This document shows positions 1 to 10,024 of a DNA stretch of 15,045 nt, one piece after another (positions within the stretch are counted from its first letter, which is position 1; each line of letters starts with the position of its first letter). This DNA is from Phoronis ovalis (Eukaryota; Phoronida; Phoronidae): the NCBI GenBank assembly GCA_028565635.1, contig JAOXYB010029378.1:1-15045 (forward strand). Direction: 5' to 3'. Position numbers and translations under genes: made by a program. The notes below the pieces were generated by a model. That model made no database searches. It was not told where the DNA came from and saw only the letters and a list, made by a program, of their open reading frames with translations.

Positions 1-550
1 TCACTATACTAAGCATTGTTGAATCTTTTTTGCTTATAGTGCAAAATATTATCCATTCTTTCACAAAATGTACCCATTAACATCTCATTTGTGAATCCAT
101 TTTTTAAATGATATGCAAATATAACAGCTGGAAAATCCATTTAATCTTGCAAATTTTCTATAAATATCAGTACCATTTTAGATAACAGCAGAACTATAAA
201 TACCCTTTAACATATTGTGAAATATAATTTTTATGGTCAAGATATGCCTGAAATTATTAAACAAAACAACCAGAATACTAGATTGCAGAATAATACTATT
301 CTCTATATATCTAATTTAACCAAATAACTGCACACAGCTGTATAAACCACTTTCAAAGGATGAGACAGGGTTCCTTTTATTACATAATTATGCACATATA
401 AATATAAACATTTTTCTACAAAAATTATATCAGTTTGGTTTTTAAAATCTTTTGATGTACTCGTAATTGTATGTCATTTAATTTATTGTAATTTTATATA
501 TCTTTTATTGCACAGCGCAAGTTTTACCAAAGATATGTCTGCTAGGTAAA

Positions 551-576
551 TTATTATTATTATTATTATTATTATT
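551..576. repeat. (TTA)n trinucleotide microsatellite
   Basis: About eight and a half uninterrupted TTA units, ending at TTGTTA. It lies in the large left intron. It is an ordinary slippage-prone repeat and a likely length polymorphism. Confidence 0.95.
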
Positions 577-870
577 GTTAGATAACTTGCCTAAGCAGAA
601 TGCAGCAGTCAGAATACATTAGGTAGGTTGCGTTTATCTTATCAACCATAAATTTGTTTTGGTTAATATCAAATATCAGAATATTATGGAAAATGTTTAC
701 CAATTAAAAAAAGCTATACAAGTGGCATCAGTACATGTCAATGTTTCTGTAACAAGGCTAGTGACCATTGAATCCTGGGAATCCTTAAATGATCAAGCCA
801 ACAAGTGCACAATGGTACATCTATTGTTGCAGCTGAATGACGACGAATATATAGATATCAATAAAACAAT

Positions 871-1138
871 ACAACCATAATGATAACATAATTAGCAAAA
901 ATGGTTAGGTACATTTTGATCACAAGCTATAAATAAAGTTTGCAAAACAAAGTAAATGATATGCACTGATAACCCAGTAATGGGACATATTGGTTGAATG
1001 CATAATTCTTGTGTTACCAATGCATGGTATTGATGATACCTATTATTTTCAAGGACAATTACACCATAACTTAATTAGATACATTTTTTACCACAAACTA
1101 TAAATGAGGCATAACAAAACTCAGTAAACAAAATGCAC
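871..1138. repeat. Divergent tandem duplication, period about 170-190 bp
   Basis: Copy A at 871-966 and copy B at 1061-1138 share the ordered words CCATAA, AATTAG, TACATTTT, CACAA-CTATAAAT, CAAAAC, AGTAAA and ATGCAC. The offset starts at 190 and falls to 170 through small deletions. The spacer at 967-1060 is present once. The copies are too diverged to be recent. Confidence 0.6.
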
Positions 1139-1950
1139 CCAATCACTTTGTTTAGAAAGTAATTATTGAGACAGTTGAAATATAGTTTGGCAGCATTCTG
1201 TTGATGTGCCCTTATATTTGTACTATCATGTTGGTGCCATGTTTATGTGCACTATTTTGAAAGGTCACCACCAAAGCTGTATCAAAATCTTGTTTAAATT
1301 AAGGGCTTGGTAGAATTTTTATCTATCTAATATGGAAGTTTATTTTTAGCAATATCAAAAATCAGAAGTCGGAAATGATTTAATCCTACTAATCCCCAAA
1401 GAATAAAAATAGACAGATAGACAAAAAATTACAGCCGTTGATGACTAATCTACCGAGTAGTATATATGTACATGATGTCATCACATTTACGAATATGCGC
1501 ATATAGCCATTAATTTCCCCACTATTTGGCAGCGGGCATGCAATTGTCTATTCATCATTATTAACTGAAGCTTGTAACATGTAGTGGCGCTATCCTTAGC
1601 TTGTTTACATCATTCCCATAAATTTTTTCTACTGTACGCAATGGTAAACAATTGACAGCATAATAATTGCAAGAATTGTGAACGTGTAGAAATCCAGGGT
1701 TGCATGTAAACTTGTTATAGATATTTGGTCTAATTTATAATCAAGCAAAACAAGCAGTCTTTATGTATACATATTTTTTAAATGCGGAATTGTTATTATG
1801 TACTGCATAATAATCTTTAAAAGATTTAACAGAGAAGATGGACAATTGAATTAACAGTACAAAAATATTTATTACCTTTGAAATGTGTTTATTAATTTGA
1901 ATAGCAGACAATGTTTTTGCTTTGTATTTTTATGCTTCGCATTATTTGTT

Positions 1951-2255
1951 CCCAAGAGGTTAGCAATCTGCGTAAGCACCTATGCTCAGATAAACACTCT
2001 TATGAATTTATTTTGTTCTTGAATACCATGTTTTTATGAACCTCATTTTTAAAGTGTACTTCATAAACTCACTAACATTTATTAACTGCAAACTTTTCAG
2101 TACCAAAGTAAAGGAACATTTTTTACATATTTATTGTATCCCAAAGGACCCGCAGTCTACGCAAGCACATATGTTTGAGTAAACATGCTCTAGATATTCA
2201 TTCATAAACACACTCAAGACTTTCCTTCACAAAGTGTACTTCTTAAACTCAATAA
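1951..2255. repeat. Divergent tandem duplication, period about 180-189 bp
   Basis: Copy A at 1951-2080 and copy B at 2140-2255 share CCCAA-AGG, GCA-TCT-CG-AAGCAC, TATG, AAAGTGTACTTC-TAAACTCA and further scattered matches in the same order. The offset is 189 at the start and 180 at AAAGTGTACTTC (2051 and 2231). No coding potential is visible. Confidence 0.65.
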
Positions 2256-3211
2256 ATTCCATGTAAATATGGTGCACTGCAATTACTTTGTACCACAAAA
2301 TAGTACCTTAGGGTAATGCTGAAGTTTTTCTATGTAAAACCATGTCAGTTAGATTTGTAAGTATGCAAATTTTGTAAACACCCTTAGCAAATTTAATTCC
2401 TAGAATATACTGTTTATTCATTATTTAATTTAATATGTTGTCCTGTTTGTATATTTAACTATTTTCCTCAGCAGAATTTTGTATTCTGAAGCATGTTTGC
2501 AAAAGTTTATACAACATAACAATAACATCAAATTACCTGTAACATCGAAGTCCTATGCCTATATAAACATGAAAACCCCTAAACTGCCAAAGAAATAGAA
2601 CACTGTCTGACGGTATTTTTGTGCTTGAAAAGGTGACAATTCAATAAAAGATATACAAAGCAATCAAAAACAATAGTGACAAATGTTATGGGGCAGATGA
2701 AAATGTAGCAAGGAAAGTGTTAAAAAAAAATCTCCAACTTTAATTTGGGTGTGTTCATTTTAAACATATTAATATAATACTGTCAAATTATAATAATAAC
2801 AGTGTATTACCATAAAAATAAAAGCAGAATTAAACAAATTGTATTACACAGTAGTTCATAACAGAATAATGTAAGAATAATATCATACAGCTTTTTTTTT
2901 AAAACTAAGAAACTAAGAAAGAACATTGTTTTCGTGTATTTAGATTATTTACAATGATGTAATGCTACAAGCAACCTAAATATTATTTTTCACCCCGAAT
3001 TTAGCTTTTTATACTAATTCTGACGTATGATGCTAGCAGAAACCAATAAACATTATTTAATGATAAAACATTTTTCTTAGATGTCCTTTACCCTTCCTTA
3101 CATACGACAACAGGATGAAGCAGTTAAGAATGTGAAGCAAAAAAAATGTAAATTGAGTTTGAATTTTATGTCTAACATCACAGATTTTCAAATTACAACC
3201 ACAGAAATATC

Positions 3212-3535
3212 TTATTATTGATTAAAAGAATATTATAAACATTATGATAACATATGTAATGGAAGATTCTACAAGAAATTGAAAGATTTTACTGGAGTAA
3301 AACAAATATTAAACTTGTTTTATTATATCCTGGTATTGTAATAATATTGTCAATGTGTAGATTTCATTATTTTTTTTAATTAAAGCCACCAAAATAAGTG
3401 ATCAGTATTGATTAAAAGTATGTTTTGAACATTTTGACAACACTGTTGATTATACTAAAATGGGAGGATGTTTAAGAATGTAACAAATGTAAAGCATGTT
3501 TTATAATTTCCTGAAATTATTATAATAAGTGATTA
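3212..3535. repeat. Divergent tandem duplication, period about 181-190 bp
   Basis: Copy A starts at 3212 and copy B at 3402. Shared ordered words are TATTGATTAAAAG (offset 190), AACATT-TGA-AACA, then AACAAAT-T-AA-C-TGTTTTAT and TTCCTG/TATCCTG (offset about 181). Both copies run into A+T-rich low-complexity sequence, so the ends are approximate. Confidence 0.6.
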
Positions 3536-5049
3536 TTAATAACTACGTTGATTTGAGAAAACTTCCAAGATCTTTGATTAGATTATTGAATGTCTCATGA
3601 ACCATTTTACCGCATTTTTGTGTACAAGATTTCAGAAAAACAAGACATTAGAAAATTGCTTCAATGTGAACATTAGAATTGATTTAAACTACACATGAAA
3701 ACTAGAATACTGAGTAAAAAAGTAGGAGACATTTCAAAAAGAATGGACAAGCGTGGAATTTCATGTGTGTCGCATAATTACAAACCTTGAAGTACACAAA
3801 AACATATATAGTGAGCTTATCTCTGGAAATGTATGGATTTTGTACACAAGTTATGCAGCAGTGTAGGCTTAAACATATCAATACCTACAATGTATTATCA
3901 AAACAAAATTCAAATTAGCTAAGACTAGCATTTAATTGATGATCAGTATGAATTCTCAGTTTTGAATAACAATGTAAAATAAATCTAGTAATTTATTTCT
4001 TAAGAATGTTTGATCTTGCCAAAAGAAAAACAGTTTATCAAAGAAACAACAAATGAAAGAAAAACAAACAAATGCATTAATAACACCAAGTTAATTTCTT
4101 GCATAACCGTTATGTTAAATTTAATATTGACATCATTTGTCTTAAAAGATGATAAAAACAATTCATTTATCAATTTATTTTACAGAAATTATTCATGCAT
4201 CCCAAAATAAGGCAATTATTCCTTTTGTAAAATAAAACTTAATGTTAACAAACCACAGTGTCCGTGTAATATGTAACTACATAACTACAGGAAAGCATAG
4301 ATGTGTCATATACCTTTGAGTGAGGAAAGAGAGAATTATTTAACATCCTTATGTAACAACACTTCCTGAAACCTTAGAGGTGTAATGCGTAGCCCCATTT
4401 CACAAAGTTGTTTAAGCATTGAATTCTGGTCTGTTCCTCTCTCATCACCCAAAAGGTACTTAAATGTATGATGTATATGGGGATGTGACCTCAACTAGAC
4501 CATATTTTTATGGAACAATCCCTAATGCCGGGTCCCATTTTTACTGAAAAATCCCTAATCATGCAATTCTGTATATTTGATACAGTAGCTTGTGTAGAAA
4601 GCATGTGTATATGCATTTTTGAATACATTTTTGATTATTGATATGTACAAGAACCAATTTTGTGAGTTGAAATCCCTTTACCAACCCTTGTCAAAATAAA
4701 CTATTCAGGTGCCAATTATGGCAGTTGTAGTCTGTTATGAAGAAAAATCTTGTAAAGGTCAATCTTAGCCTTTAAAGTTAAAATCTTCTGTTTTAACATT
4801 TTTGTGCAAAAAGGAAACTTGGGCCCTTAAGTTACTATGCCATCTGGTGATTAGGAAGAAAACAGATAAGGCACTTTATATACATTTGATCCAGGCTGAT
4901 TTAATTAATAATGTTTAGTTCTCTGCGATGATTTGTTTTATTTGGGTTAATTACTTTTTTGAATTCAAAATGAGACTGAAAAACTATTTCTAGCCTGAAA
5001 AGTATATTTAGACAGAGGATTTCCTTATAAATAAAATAATTTCAGTTAC

Positions 5050-5132
5050 TCGCCTATTAACATCTAAGCTTTCTGCATTAAGTATTGTTCTGACTAGATC
5101 CATATCCTGATGTTCCACAGCATCGAACAATC
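5050..5132 (-). CDS. Internal exon: start of an ankyrin-repeat domain (tentative ANKFN1/wide awake-like protein)
   Basis: On the minus strand a TTTTAG acceptor precedes the exon and a GTAACT donor follows it. The 83 nt read as two bases completing a Gly codon and then 27 codons, so the exon enters in phase 1 and leaves in phase 0. The entering phase matches the exon at 6508-6615. The peptide begins GLFDAVEHQDMDLV and ends SLDVNR. A small hydrophobic residue, then D/E-A-V, then a helix ending in V..IL and an LDVN turn is the helix-loop pattern of an ankyrin repeat; the G-x-TPL part would fall in the next exon. From memory, the LF-AVE-QDM wording resembles the first ankyrin repeat of ANKFN1 (Nmf9 in mouse, wide awake in Drosophila), an ankyrin plus fibronectin-III protein linked to neural function. 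Other ankyrin proteins remain possible. The exon is well supported; the family name is about an even bet. Confidence 0.83.
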
Positions 5133-6507
5133 CTAAAACATTAAGAAATATTTGTTATATTATTTTATTTTATAATGATGTTATTTTATTTTTAAAGTTA
5201 TTTTATATCTGCATAAAAAGGTTAATGTTTCTTGTGTAGGAAAGACTTAAAATAACATGTATGATAAAAAGGGACTGGCGATTCACCCACACTGTCATAT
5301 ATACTGTCAAATATGATATGATTATTTACAAAGAGGTGTGAAGTGATTGATTTCAAAAGAAAGGCATTAAAAGTTACATTTGATTATACATTGCGGTTTA
5401 CATCATTGTTAATGTTTCTTGTGTAGGAGAGACTAAAAATAACTTGTATAATAAAAATGGAATAGACGTTTGCCTGATCTGTCCTACACTGCCAAACGTG
5501 AGATGATTATTTACCAAAAGGTGCGAGGACATGACAGTGATTGATTTCAAAAAACTAATGCATAAATGTTATACTTGATCTGATTTGCGGTTTTTACCAA
5601 AGGAAACGTTTCTAATGTAGGAAAGATAAAATAACACGTATGAGTGATTTTATTTTCCTTGGTGGAACCACAACATGATTTATGTATTTCAAAAATAAAT
5701 TATGAATTTAAAAACACTACAAACACATCGTGTTACTTCAAAAACTCAACAAAGTATAATTTGCAACATAATTAATAGTGCCTATGCATATCTATACTTC
5801 TGTGATTAAACACTAGGTATCTCCACACTTTTAGGTGTACTAACTGGGAAAAGGCATTCAGAAACAGTTTGTAGAATAATGTACTCAATACCATTAATTA
5901 TTTATTCAATCAGAAACCACACAACTTCCTAAAAGATATTAATAAAAGAAATAGTTGAAACTTTCTATAATAAATGTTTTTGAAGGTGCTAAGAACAAAT
6001 TAATAGATATATTACCAAGATATTCTATAACTGTAGTAGTTAATGTGTCACATTAGCAATAACCACAATTCTCCACCTACTTTTTACCAGGCTTTTAATT
6101 GAAGCTAGCCTAGCAAAACATCCAGAGGAGAATTGTTATTTCCCTTTCAAATTTGAATATATGGTAACTATGCATTATTTTAAGACATCGAAATAAAACG
6201 ATATCTGAATGCATTTCCTTGGGACACAACACTCGGAAAAATAAACTCACAAAGTGTAACAAACAGGAAAGAAACGTAATCCAATCAAAATAAAACATTC
6301 AAACCTGGTTCATTGTCTTGTAAGCATGCTAAATGAAAATAAATTTCACATGCGGTTACATTGGTAAAAAATGTCAAAATTAAAGGAAATGACTAGATTC
6401 TGCTTACCAATAAATTTCAAAATTAAAAAAACATATTCAGTCTGACTGCACAACAACTAGAAAATGTAAGTAAGCTTGAAACTGAAAAAATTGAAATAAA
6501 CACATAC
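5133..6507 (-). other. Intron of the minus-strand gene (1375 bp)
   Basis: The intron runs from the GTATGTG donor of the 6508-6615 exon to the TTTTAG acceptor of the 5050-5132 exon, a phase 1 intron. It contains the three-copy tandem repeat at 5221-5650. The remainder, 5651-6507, is A+T-rich with short shadow frames on both strands, and I see no further exon. Confidence 0.7.
5221..5650. repeat. Tandem repeat, two full units and one partial, period about 187-197 bp
   Basis: The units begin GTTAATGTTTCTTGTGTAGG at 5221 and 5408 and GGAAACGTTTCTAATGTAGG near 5602. After each start comes GA-AGA--AAAATAAC-(A/T)(C/T)GTAT. The first two full units also share CACTG-CA, GATGATTATTTAC-AA-AGGTG, AGTGATTGATTTCAAAA and TTGCGGTTTAC/TTTGCGGTTTTTAC. 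Unit 3 is cut short after about 50 bp. Confidence 0.8.
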
Positions 6508-6615
6508 CTGCAATATCAAAAGTACTTTTTCTGTCTTTTTCTGATTTTTTTCTGTCTCCTTTTCCTGATAATGATATACTGTCACCAGAGTCAATACTAC
6601 CCTTTCTCTTACCAC
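6508..6615 (-). CDS. Internal exon: basic, Ser-rich linker before the ankyrin repeat (symmetric 108-nt exon)
   Basis: The minus strand shows a TTGTAG acceptor and a strong CAG|GTATGTG donor. The exon has 36 codon equivalents, entering and leaving in phase 1. Joined to its neighbours it reads ...VSG-GKRKGSIDSGDSISLSG, then KGDRKKSEKDRKSTFDIA-G. The composition is Lys, Arg, Ser, Gly and Asp with almost no hydrophobic residues until STFDIA, so it is probably a disordered linker. KRKGS places an Arg three residues before a Ser, a basophilic-kinase type site. The K/R clusters could also act as a nuclear or phosphoinositide-binding patch, which is inference. Because the length is divisible by three and both phases match, the exon can be skipped without breaking the frame (VSG would join LFDAV). 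The open stretch of the host frame extends past both splice sites, which is why a longer minus-strand ORF is visible here. Confidence 0.85.
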
Positions 6616-7096
6616 CTACAATTTTTATGATAAATATGTAAACAATAAAATTATTACAGTTACTGTGAGAAGCAACCATAGCTGTTGAAAGAATTGTTTC
6701 AGAAAATATATATCATGCTACTTCTAATTGAAATGACATCTGGTGGAGAAAAACCAAATATCATACTCTCCAAGATAAACTAAATTAATGCGAAAACTTC
6801 TCCATTAACCTGATGGAAACATTCAAATGACATTATATATGCTCATACCACGCACTTTTTGTTATCGTTTTCTTATTGCCGACAATTATAGATTGAAATA
6901 CATATTCTACAGCAATAACCATATATTTCGTTGTAAAATTACGTACAAGAAAATGATTAACGTGCATTATAAAACCATTTTTGTACTAGAACGTAGCTAA
7001 ATCGAAAATATACATCCTTAAAGTTCCTCATGAAAGTACTGTTGTTTTCCACAAAAAGTTTATGTCAATACTCAAGTAAGAGTTGAATACACTAAC
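6616..7096 (-). other. Intron of the minus-strand gene (481 bp)
   Basis: A phase 1 intron bounded by GTTAGT and TTGTAG on the minus strand. It is plain A+T-rich sequence with no repeat, hairpin or extra exon that I can support. Confidence 0.75.
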
Positions 7097-7227
7097 CTGA
7101 TACTTGTCTGACTAATTTGCCACCTGATATTGTCTGTGTGAAATCCTCCTTGTTCAAACCAAATGGGGCACTTGTTGATGAGTGTACTTCCATAATTCTA
7201 TCATTCACATCTTCTTTAGAGCCACCA
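7097..7227 (-). CDS. Internal exon of the same gene: polar region of unknown fold
   Basis: The minus strand has a textbook TCTCTGCAG acceptor and an ATCAG|GTTAGT donor. The 131 nt begin with one base completing a codon (phase 2 intron upstream) and end with one base of the next codon (phase 1). This fits the exon at 10642-10758 on one side and that at 6508-6615 on the other. The peptide starts GGSKEDVNDRIMEVHSSTS, continues APFGLNKEDFTQTIS and ends GGKLVRQVS. It is hydrophilic, Ser/Thr-rich and has no transmembrane segment or recognisable domain. Three short Gly-Gly or Gly-rich turns fall at or near the exon edges. The length is not a multiple of three: skipping would join TG to GTGGTAAG and give an immediate TAA. 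Confidence 0.85.
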
Positions 7228-7485
7228 CTGCAGAGAAATTAAAACAGCTACATTTCTGCTACTATGAAGTACATGACTTGTACAACCACTACACAAGGAG
7301 CATATATAAAAATGTTATTAAAGGTGCAAAAGTTCCAATAATGTTAAATCCAATCAATTACTGATGGTCACACTTTCTTACCAAGTGGTTTTGGACAACA
7401 ATTGTTAGACGTTGCAAATTTGATTGCACATGCTACATTACTGTAATTAGTTGCTCCATTCACACAAGCTTGTTATCCTTGACAA

Positions 7486-7860
7486 AACTTCTAGGAGCTA
7501 AAACTTGTAGGATCAACCTAGAATTTTCTAGGACCTAGAAAATCCTAGGAGCTACAATCAACCATCAGTGTAGTTCAGGGTCGGTTAGGTGCAAGCATGA
7601 TATATGGTTTATAATTGCACGCTAAATCACCTAGCTGACTAGTTCCTAACTGACCTCTGACCTATATCGGTTCTAGCTCCTAGAAGTTTTTGTTCCTAAA
7701 CTTGTCTAGGTCCTAGAAGAAGGCTTACGCTCCAATGAATAGATTTGTAGCCTCTAGCTAGAATTTTCTAGCTCTAGAAGTTTCTAGCACATATGTCAGC
7801 TCATAGAAATGGATTTGTAGCTTCTAAAAGTTTCTAACATGTAGGACTTGTACCTAGGAA
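7486..7860. repeat. CTAG-rich palindromic repeat cluster
   Basis: The segment is dense in CTAG, TAGAA and TTCTA words. A 19-bp inverted pair, AACTTCTAGGAGCTAAAAC at 7486-7504 and its reverse complement with one mismatch at 7670-7688, frames a loop of about 165 bp. Inside and beyond lie further palindromes such as CTAGAATTTTCTAG (twice) and CTAGAAGTTTCTAG. The right part repeats a phrase of the form GATTTGTAGC(C)TCTA...TTTCTA at about 7743 and 7812. It looks like a degraded foldback or palindromic transposable element. No target-site duplication was found, so the ends are approximate. Confidence 0.6.
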
Positions 7861-8620
7861 TCTATAATGATTATATTGACCAAAACCTGCTTGGTACCGG
7901 CCACTGCATGCTGGCTACCACTGGAAGAGGTAAGAAATTACTATCTTTCAATTGTAGCTTTTATTAGACTTAATGCAATGGTCACTATCAATTATCCAGC
8001 AGGTAAGAGCAGTGCAACTGTGTGATTATGTATTTATACTAAAATTTAACTTCTTGTAAAACTTGTCAAAACATTTCATGTACAAAATAGTACACATTTC
8101 GGAAAATACATAATTTAATATTATAAGTAACATAATGTGTATGCTACTAATAATCTATTCCAATCACTTTTATGGAACTGTGTGAAAACTTTGCTCAATG
8201 ATCAACTTTTATGTTAAGATACTTAAAATATATTAGTTAAAAAAGAGGAAACAATATAGTAAATATTGTGGTTGATTTCCTCTAAATATGACAGATGCTG
8301 ATGCCAACATAACTAATGTAGCTACCATTCTGCAAACATTACAGCAGCACAGCGAATTAGTTGTTTTAAAAATTCCATATTAATTTCATGAGAATTTATC
8401 AAACGTGTCTGGTGTATGGAAAAAAAATATCAGGGATATTTAAAAATAATATCTCATATAAGACAGATTTCAAGCAATGTCCTTGAACTTTGTTAAAAGC
8501 CCCTGATGCTGAATTAATAAAATACTACATTCACATAATTTGAGCCCTGTTAACAACTTTTATTCTTAGGGACCTAAACTTGGACATGTCTGATCTCATT
8601 TGATTTAAAGGTGAAACACA

Positions 8621-8640
8621 ATTACAAGGATTCTTGTAAT
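8621..8640. repeat. Small perfect hairpin, 8-bp stem
   Basis: ATTACAAG, a GATT loop and CTTGTAAT form a perfect 8-bp stem. The word AAGGATT spans the stem and loop and recurs in two other hairpins of this intron. Confidence 0.6.
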
Positions 8641-8909
8641 CATGGATTAATATATTGATATAACTAATATCTTAACATAAATATAATTCAGTCTTAAAAC
8701 TGATCAAACCTTACATTTTTATATTCCTCTCAAATTATACAATTTTCTGCTATGAGCAAGTCAAAATCAAATTTGTGTCAGGTCTAAAAACTTTAATGCA
8801 ACCCTTTTATACCCCTTTTTCTTATTATTGTTTGCTGACACTTTCATTTTGCTTATTTTTTAAAATGAAAATATAACTTTTAAGGCAAAATTTTAGAATA
8901 CATTTGCCA

Positions 8910-8932
8910 AAGGATTATTTTACATAATCCTT
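8910..8932. repeat. Small perfect hairpin, 8-bp stem
   Basis: AAGGATTA and TAATCCTT form a perfect stem around a 7-base loop. It shares the AAGGATT word with the hairpins at 8621 and 9704. Confidence 0.6.
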
Positions 8933-9068
8933 CAAAAAGAACAGTGACATATAATTTAATCTTATTATTGCCTTTTTTAAAGCATTTGTTTTGAACAAAA
9001 TCAGTTTGTGGTACTTAAGAGGCAATGACTGATGCATACAACAATAGTACAAGTTAGGGTAATGACTT

Positions 9069-9076
9069 ATGGGGGA
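9069..9076. repeat. Left 8-bp target-site duplication of MITE copy 1
   Basis: ATGGGGGA directly before the CCCGGGGGG terminus. The identical 8-mer follows the right terminus at 9616-9623. Confidence 0.8.
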
Positions 9077-9615
9077 CCCGGGGGGTGGTCAATATGAAAG
9101 TGGGTAAGCATGTTCCAACAAAATTTCGCGTGAAAGGGTATGTTTTTCAAACCGCCCGCGCATTACGTACTTAGGGTCTGTTTTTTTGCTAAAATCACGA
9201 CAAGGGGTGGTTTTTTGGAGGCATGATACTTCCTAAGGGGTGTTGTTTGGAAGTTTCACTTTGTTAGGGTAATCGTTAAAATTTCACTTTGTTAGGGGTG
9301 TAAATACGGTCAAGAAAACTTAATATGTTTACCAGAATATGTATTCCCCATTATATGAAAGTTACTTCCTGAATTGATGCTATTTTGAGAATGACCTTTT
9401 AAAACACGGCATACGATTGGTCAGGTCAGGGTTCAGGTAGCACGTGATCCACTTCCTTAGGGGTGTATTTTTTAAAAAGCACTTCCTTAGGGTGTATTTT
9501 AAAAAAATCACTTCCTTAGGGGTGTATTTTTTGCAGAATTTCACTTCGTTAGGGTCTTTTTTGAAAAGTCAAGTTGGAACATGGGTACCCACTTTCATAT
9601 TGACCACCCCCCGGG
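9077..9615 (+). mobile_element. MITE copy 1 (539 bp), non-autonomous DNA transposon with 43-bp terminal inverted repeats
   Basis: The terminal repeats at 9077-9119 and 9573-9615 match over 43 bp with two mismatches. They start CCCGGGGGGTGGTCAATATG and run to TGTTCCAAC. An exact 8-bp duplication, ATGGGGGA, flanks the element. The inside has degenerate 28-33 bp units built on CACTT(C/T)(C/G)TTAGGGGTGTATTTT, beginning at 9257, 9285, 9450, 9480, 9509 and 9542. The 108-codon plus-strand frame across the right half only reads through these units (repeated SLG-V-F phrases) and does not resemble a transposase. An 8-bp duplication is typical of hAT-type insertion, but the ends are not a usual hAT CAGGG terminus and the duplication does not follow the common nTnnnnAn pattern, so the superfamily is left open. 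Confidence 0.85.
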
Positions 9616-9623
9616 ATGGGGGA
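9616..9623. repeat. Right 8-bp target-site duplication of MITE copy 1
   Basis: ATGGGGGA immediately after the right terminal repeat, identical to 9069-9076. Confidence 0.8.
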
Positions 9624-9703
9624 TACATATTATATAGCTGGATCAAGCTAAAAGCATGCCTAAAGCAGAAAATTTTATGCATTTTAAGATTCCTATTGAG
9701 TTT

Positions 9704-9727
9704 AATCCTTGTTTTTAAACAAGGATT
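9704..9727. repeat. Perfect hairpin, 11-bp stem with 2-base loop
   Basis: AATCCTTGTTT, TT and AAACAAGGATT form an almost unbroken 24-base palindrome, 89 bp past the end of MITE copy 1. It shares AAGGATT with the hairpins at 8621 and 8910. No terminator role is claimed, because this is eukaryotic intron sequence. Confidence 0.7.
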
Positions 9728-10016
9728 CTTAAAAGTTAGAAATATATGTTTTCTTCCAAACTGTCATTGACATTTGCACCTTCTCAGCTAATTGGCATTA
9801 CACATTTTTCATTCACGTTTCATGTATTCATTGCTGCCCAAGTGGTATATACAAGCATGCAGTGACACTTTTATGATTTCTTAATTCATAACGTCTCAAA
9901 TTCCCCGTAAAGTTGCTGAATAAGCCCTGTGTATTTAATTGCCCAAGGAGTTCTGTACTATTTTGGGTAAATATGTATTATTTGTATTGCTAGGCATCTA
10001 TACATATTATTTTTAA

Positions 10017-10024
10017 GCATAAGC
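10017..10024. repeat. Left 8-bp target-site duplication of MITE copy 2
   Basis: GCATAAGC lies directly before CCCGGGGGAGG and recurs exactly at 10332-10339. Confidence 0.8.

Larger units (their letters stand above)
1..5049 (-). other. Incomplete 3'-side intron of the minus-strand gene, repeat-bearing, no exon seen
   Basis: This stretch follows the donor at 5048-5049, and no further exon continuing the ankyrin repeat was found on the minus strand. The next exon must start in phase 0 and would be expected to encode an N..G-TPL-type turn; none is seen. The content is A+T-rich unique-looking sequence with a (TTA)n tract near 551 and three divergent tandem duplications near 871, 1951 and 3212. 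A 74-codon plus-strand frame at 659-880 (ending DEYIDINKTIQP) is the most protein-like shadow, but it begins at TTG with no plausible splice sites or family match. The segments at 1440-1700 and 4220-4900 contain nothing I recognise. Confidence 0.7.

Noticed and set aside
659-880. Plus-strand open frame of 74 codons, ending DEYIDINKTIQP
   Set aside because: It starts at TTG, has no recognisable family or splice borders, and runs into a tandem repeat. A decayed coding fragment cannot be excluded.
4010-4210. Plus-strand frame of 66 codons
   Set aside because: Lys/Asn/Ile-rich composition as expected from A+T-rich non-coding DNA; no splice or domain support.
7515-7792. Heat-shock-element-like nGAAnnTTCn words (CTAGAATTTTCTAG, CTAGAAGTTTCTAG)
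   Set aside because: They are by-products of the CTAG palindromic repeat and lie deep in an intron, so regulatory function is not supported.
7891-7932. Plus-strand donor-like GAAGAG|GTAAGA after a short open stretch
   Set aside because: No acceptor upstream in range, and it lies in an intron of the minus-strand gene next to a repeat cluster.
9444-9770. Plus-strand frame of 108 codons, the longest in the window
   Set aside because: It reads through the internal repeat units and right terminus of MITE copy 1, and the repeated peptide phrases come from DNA repeats.
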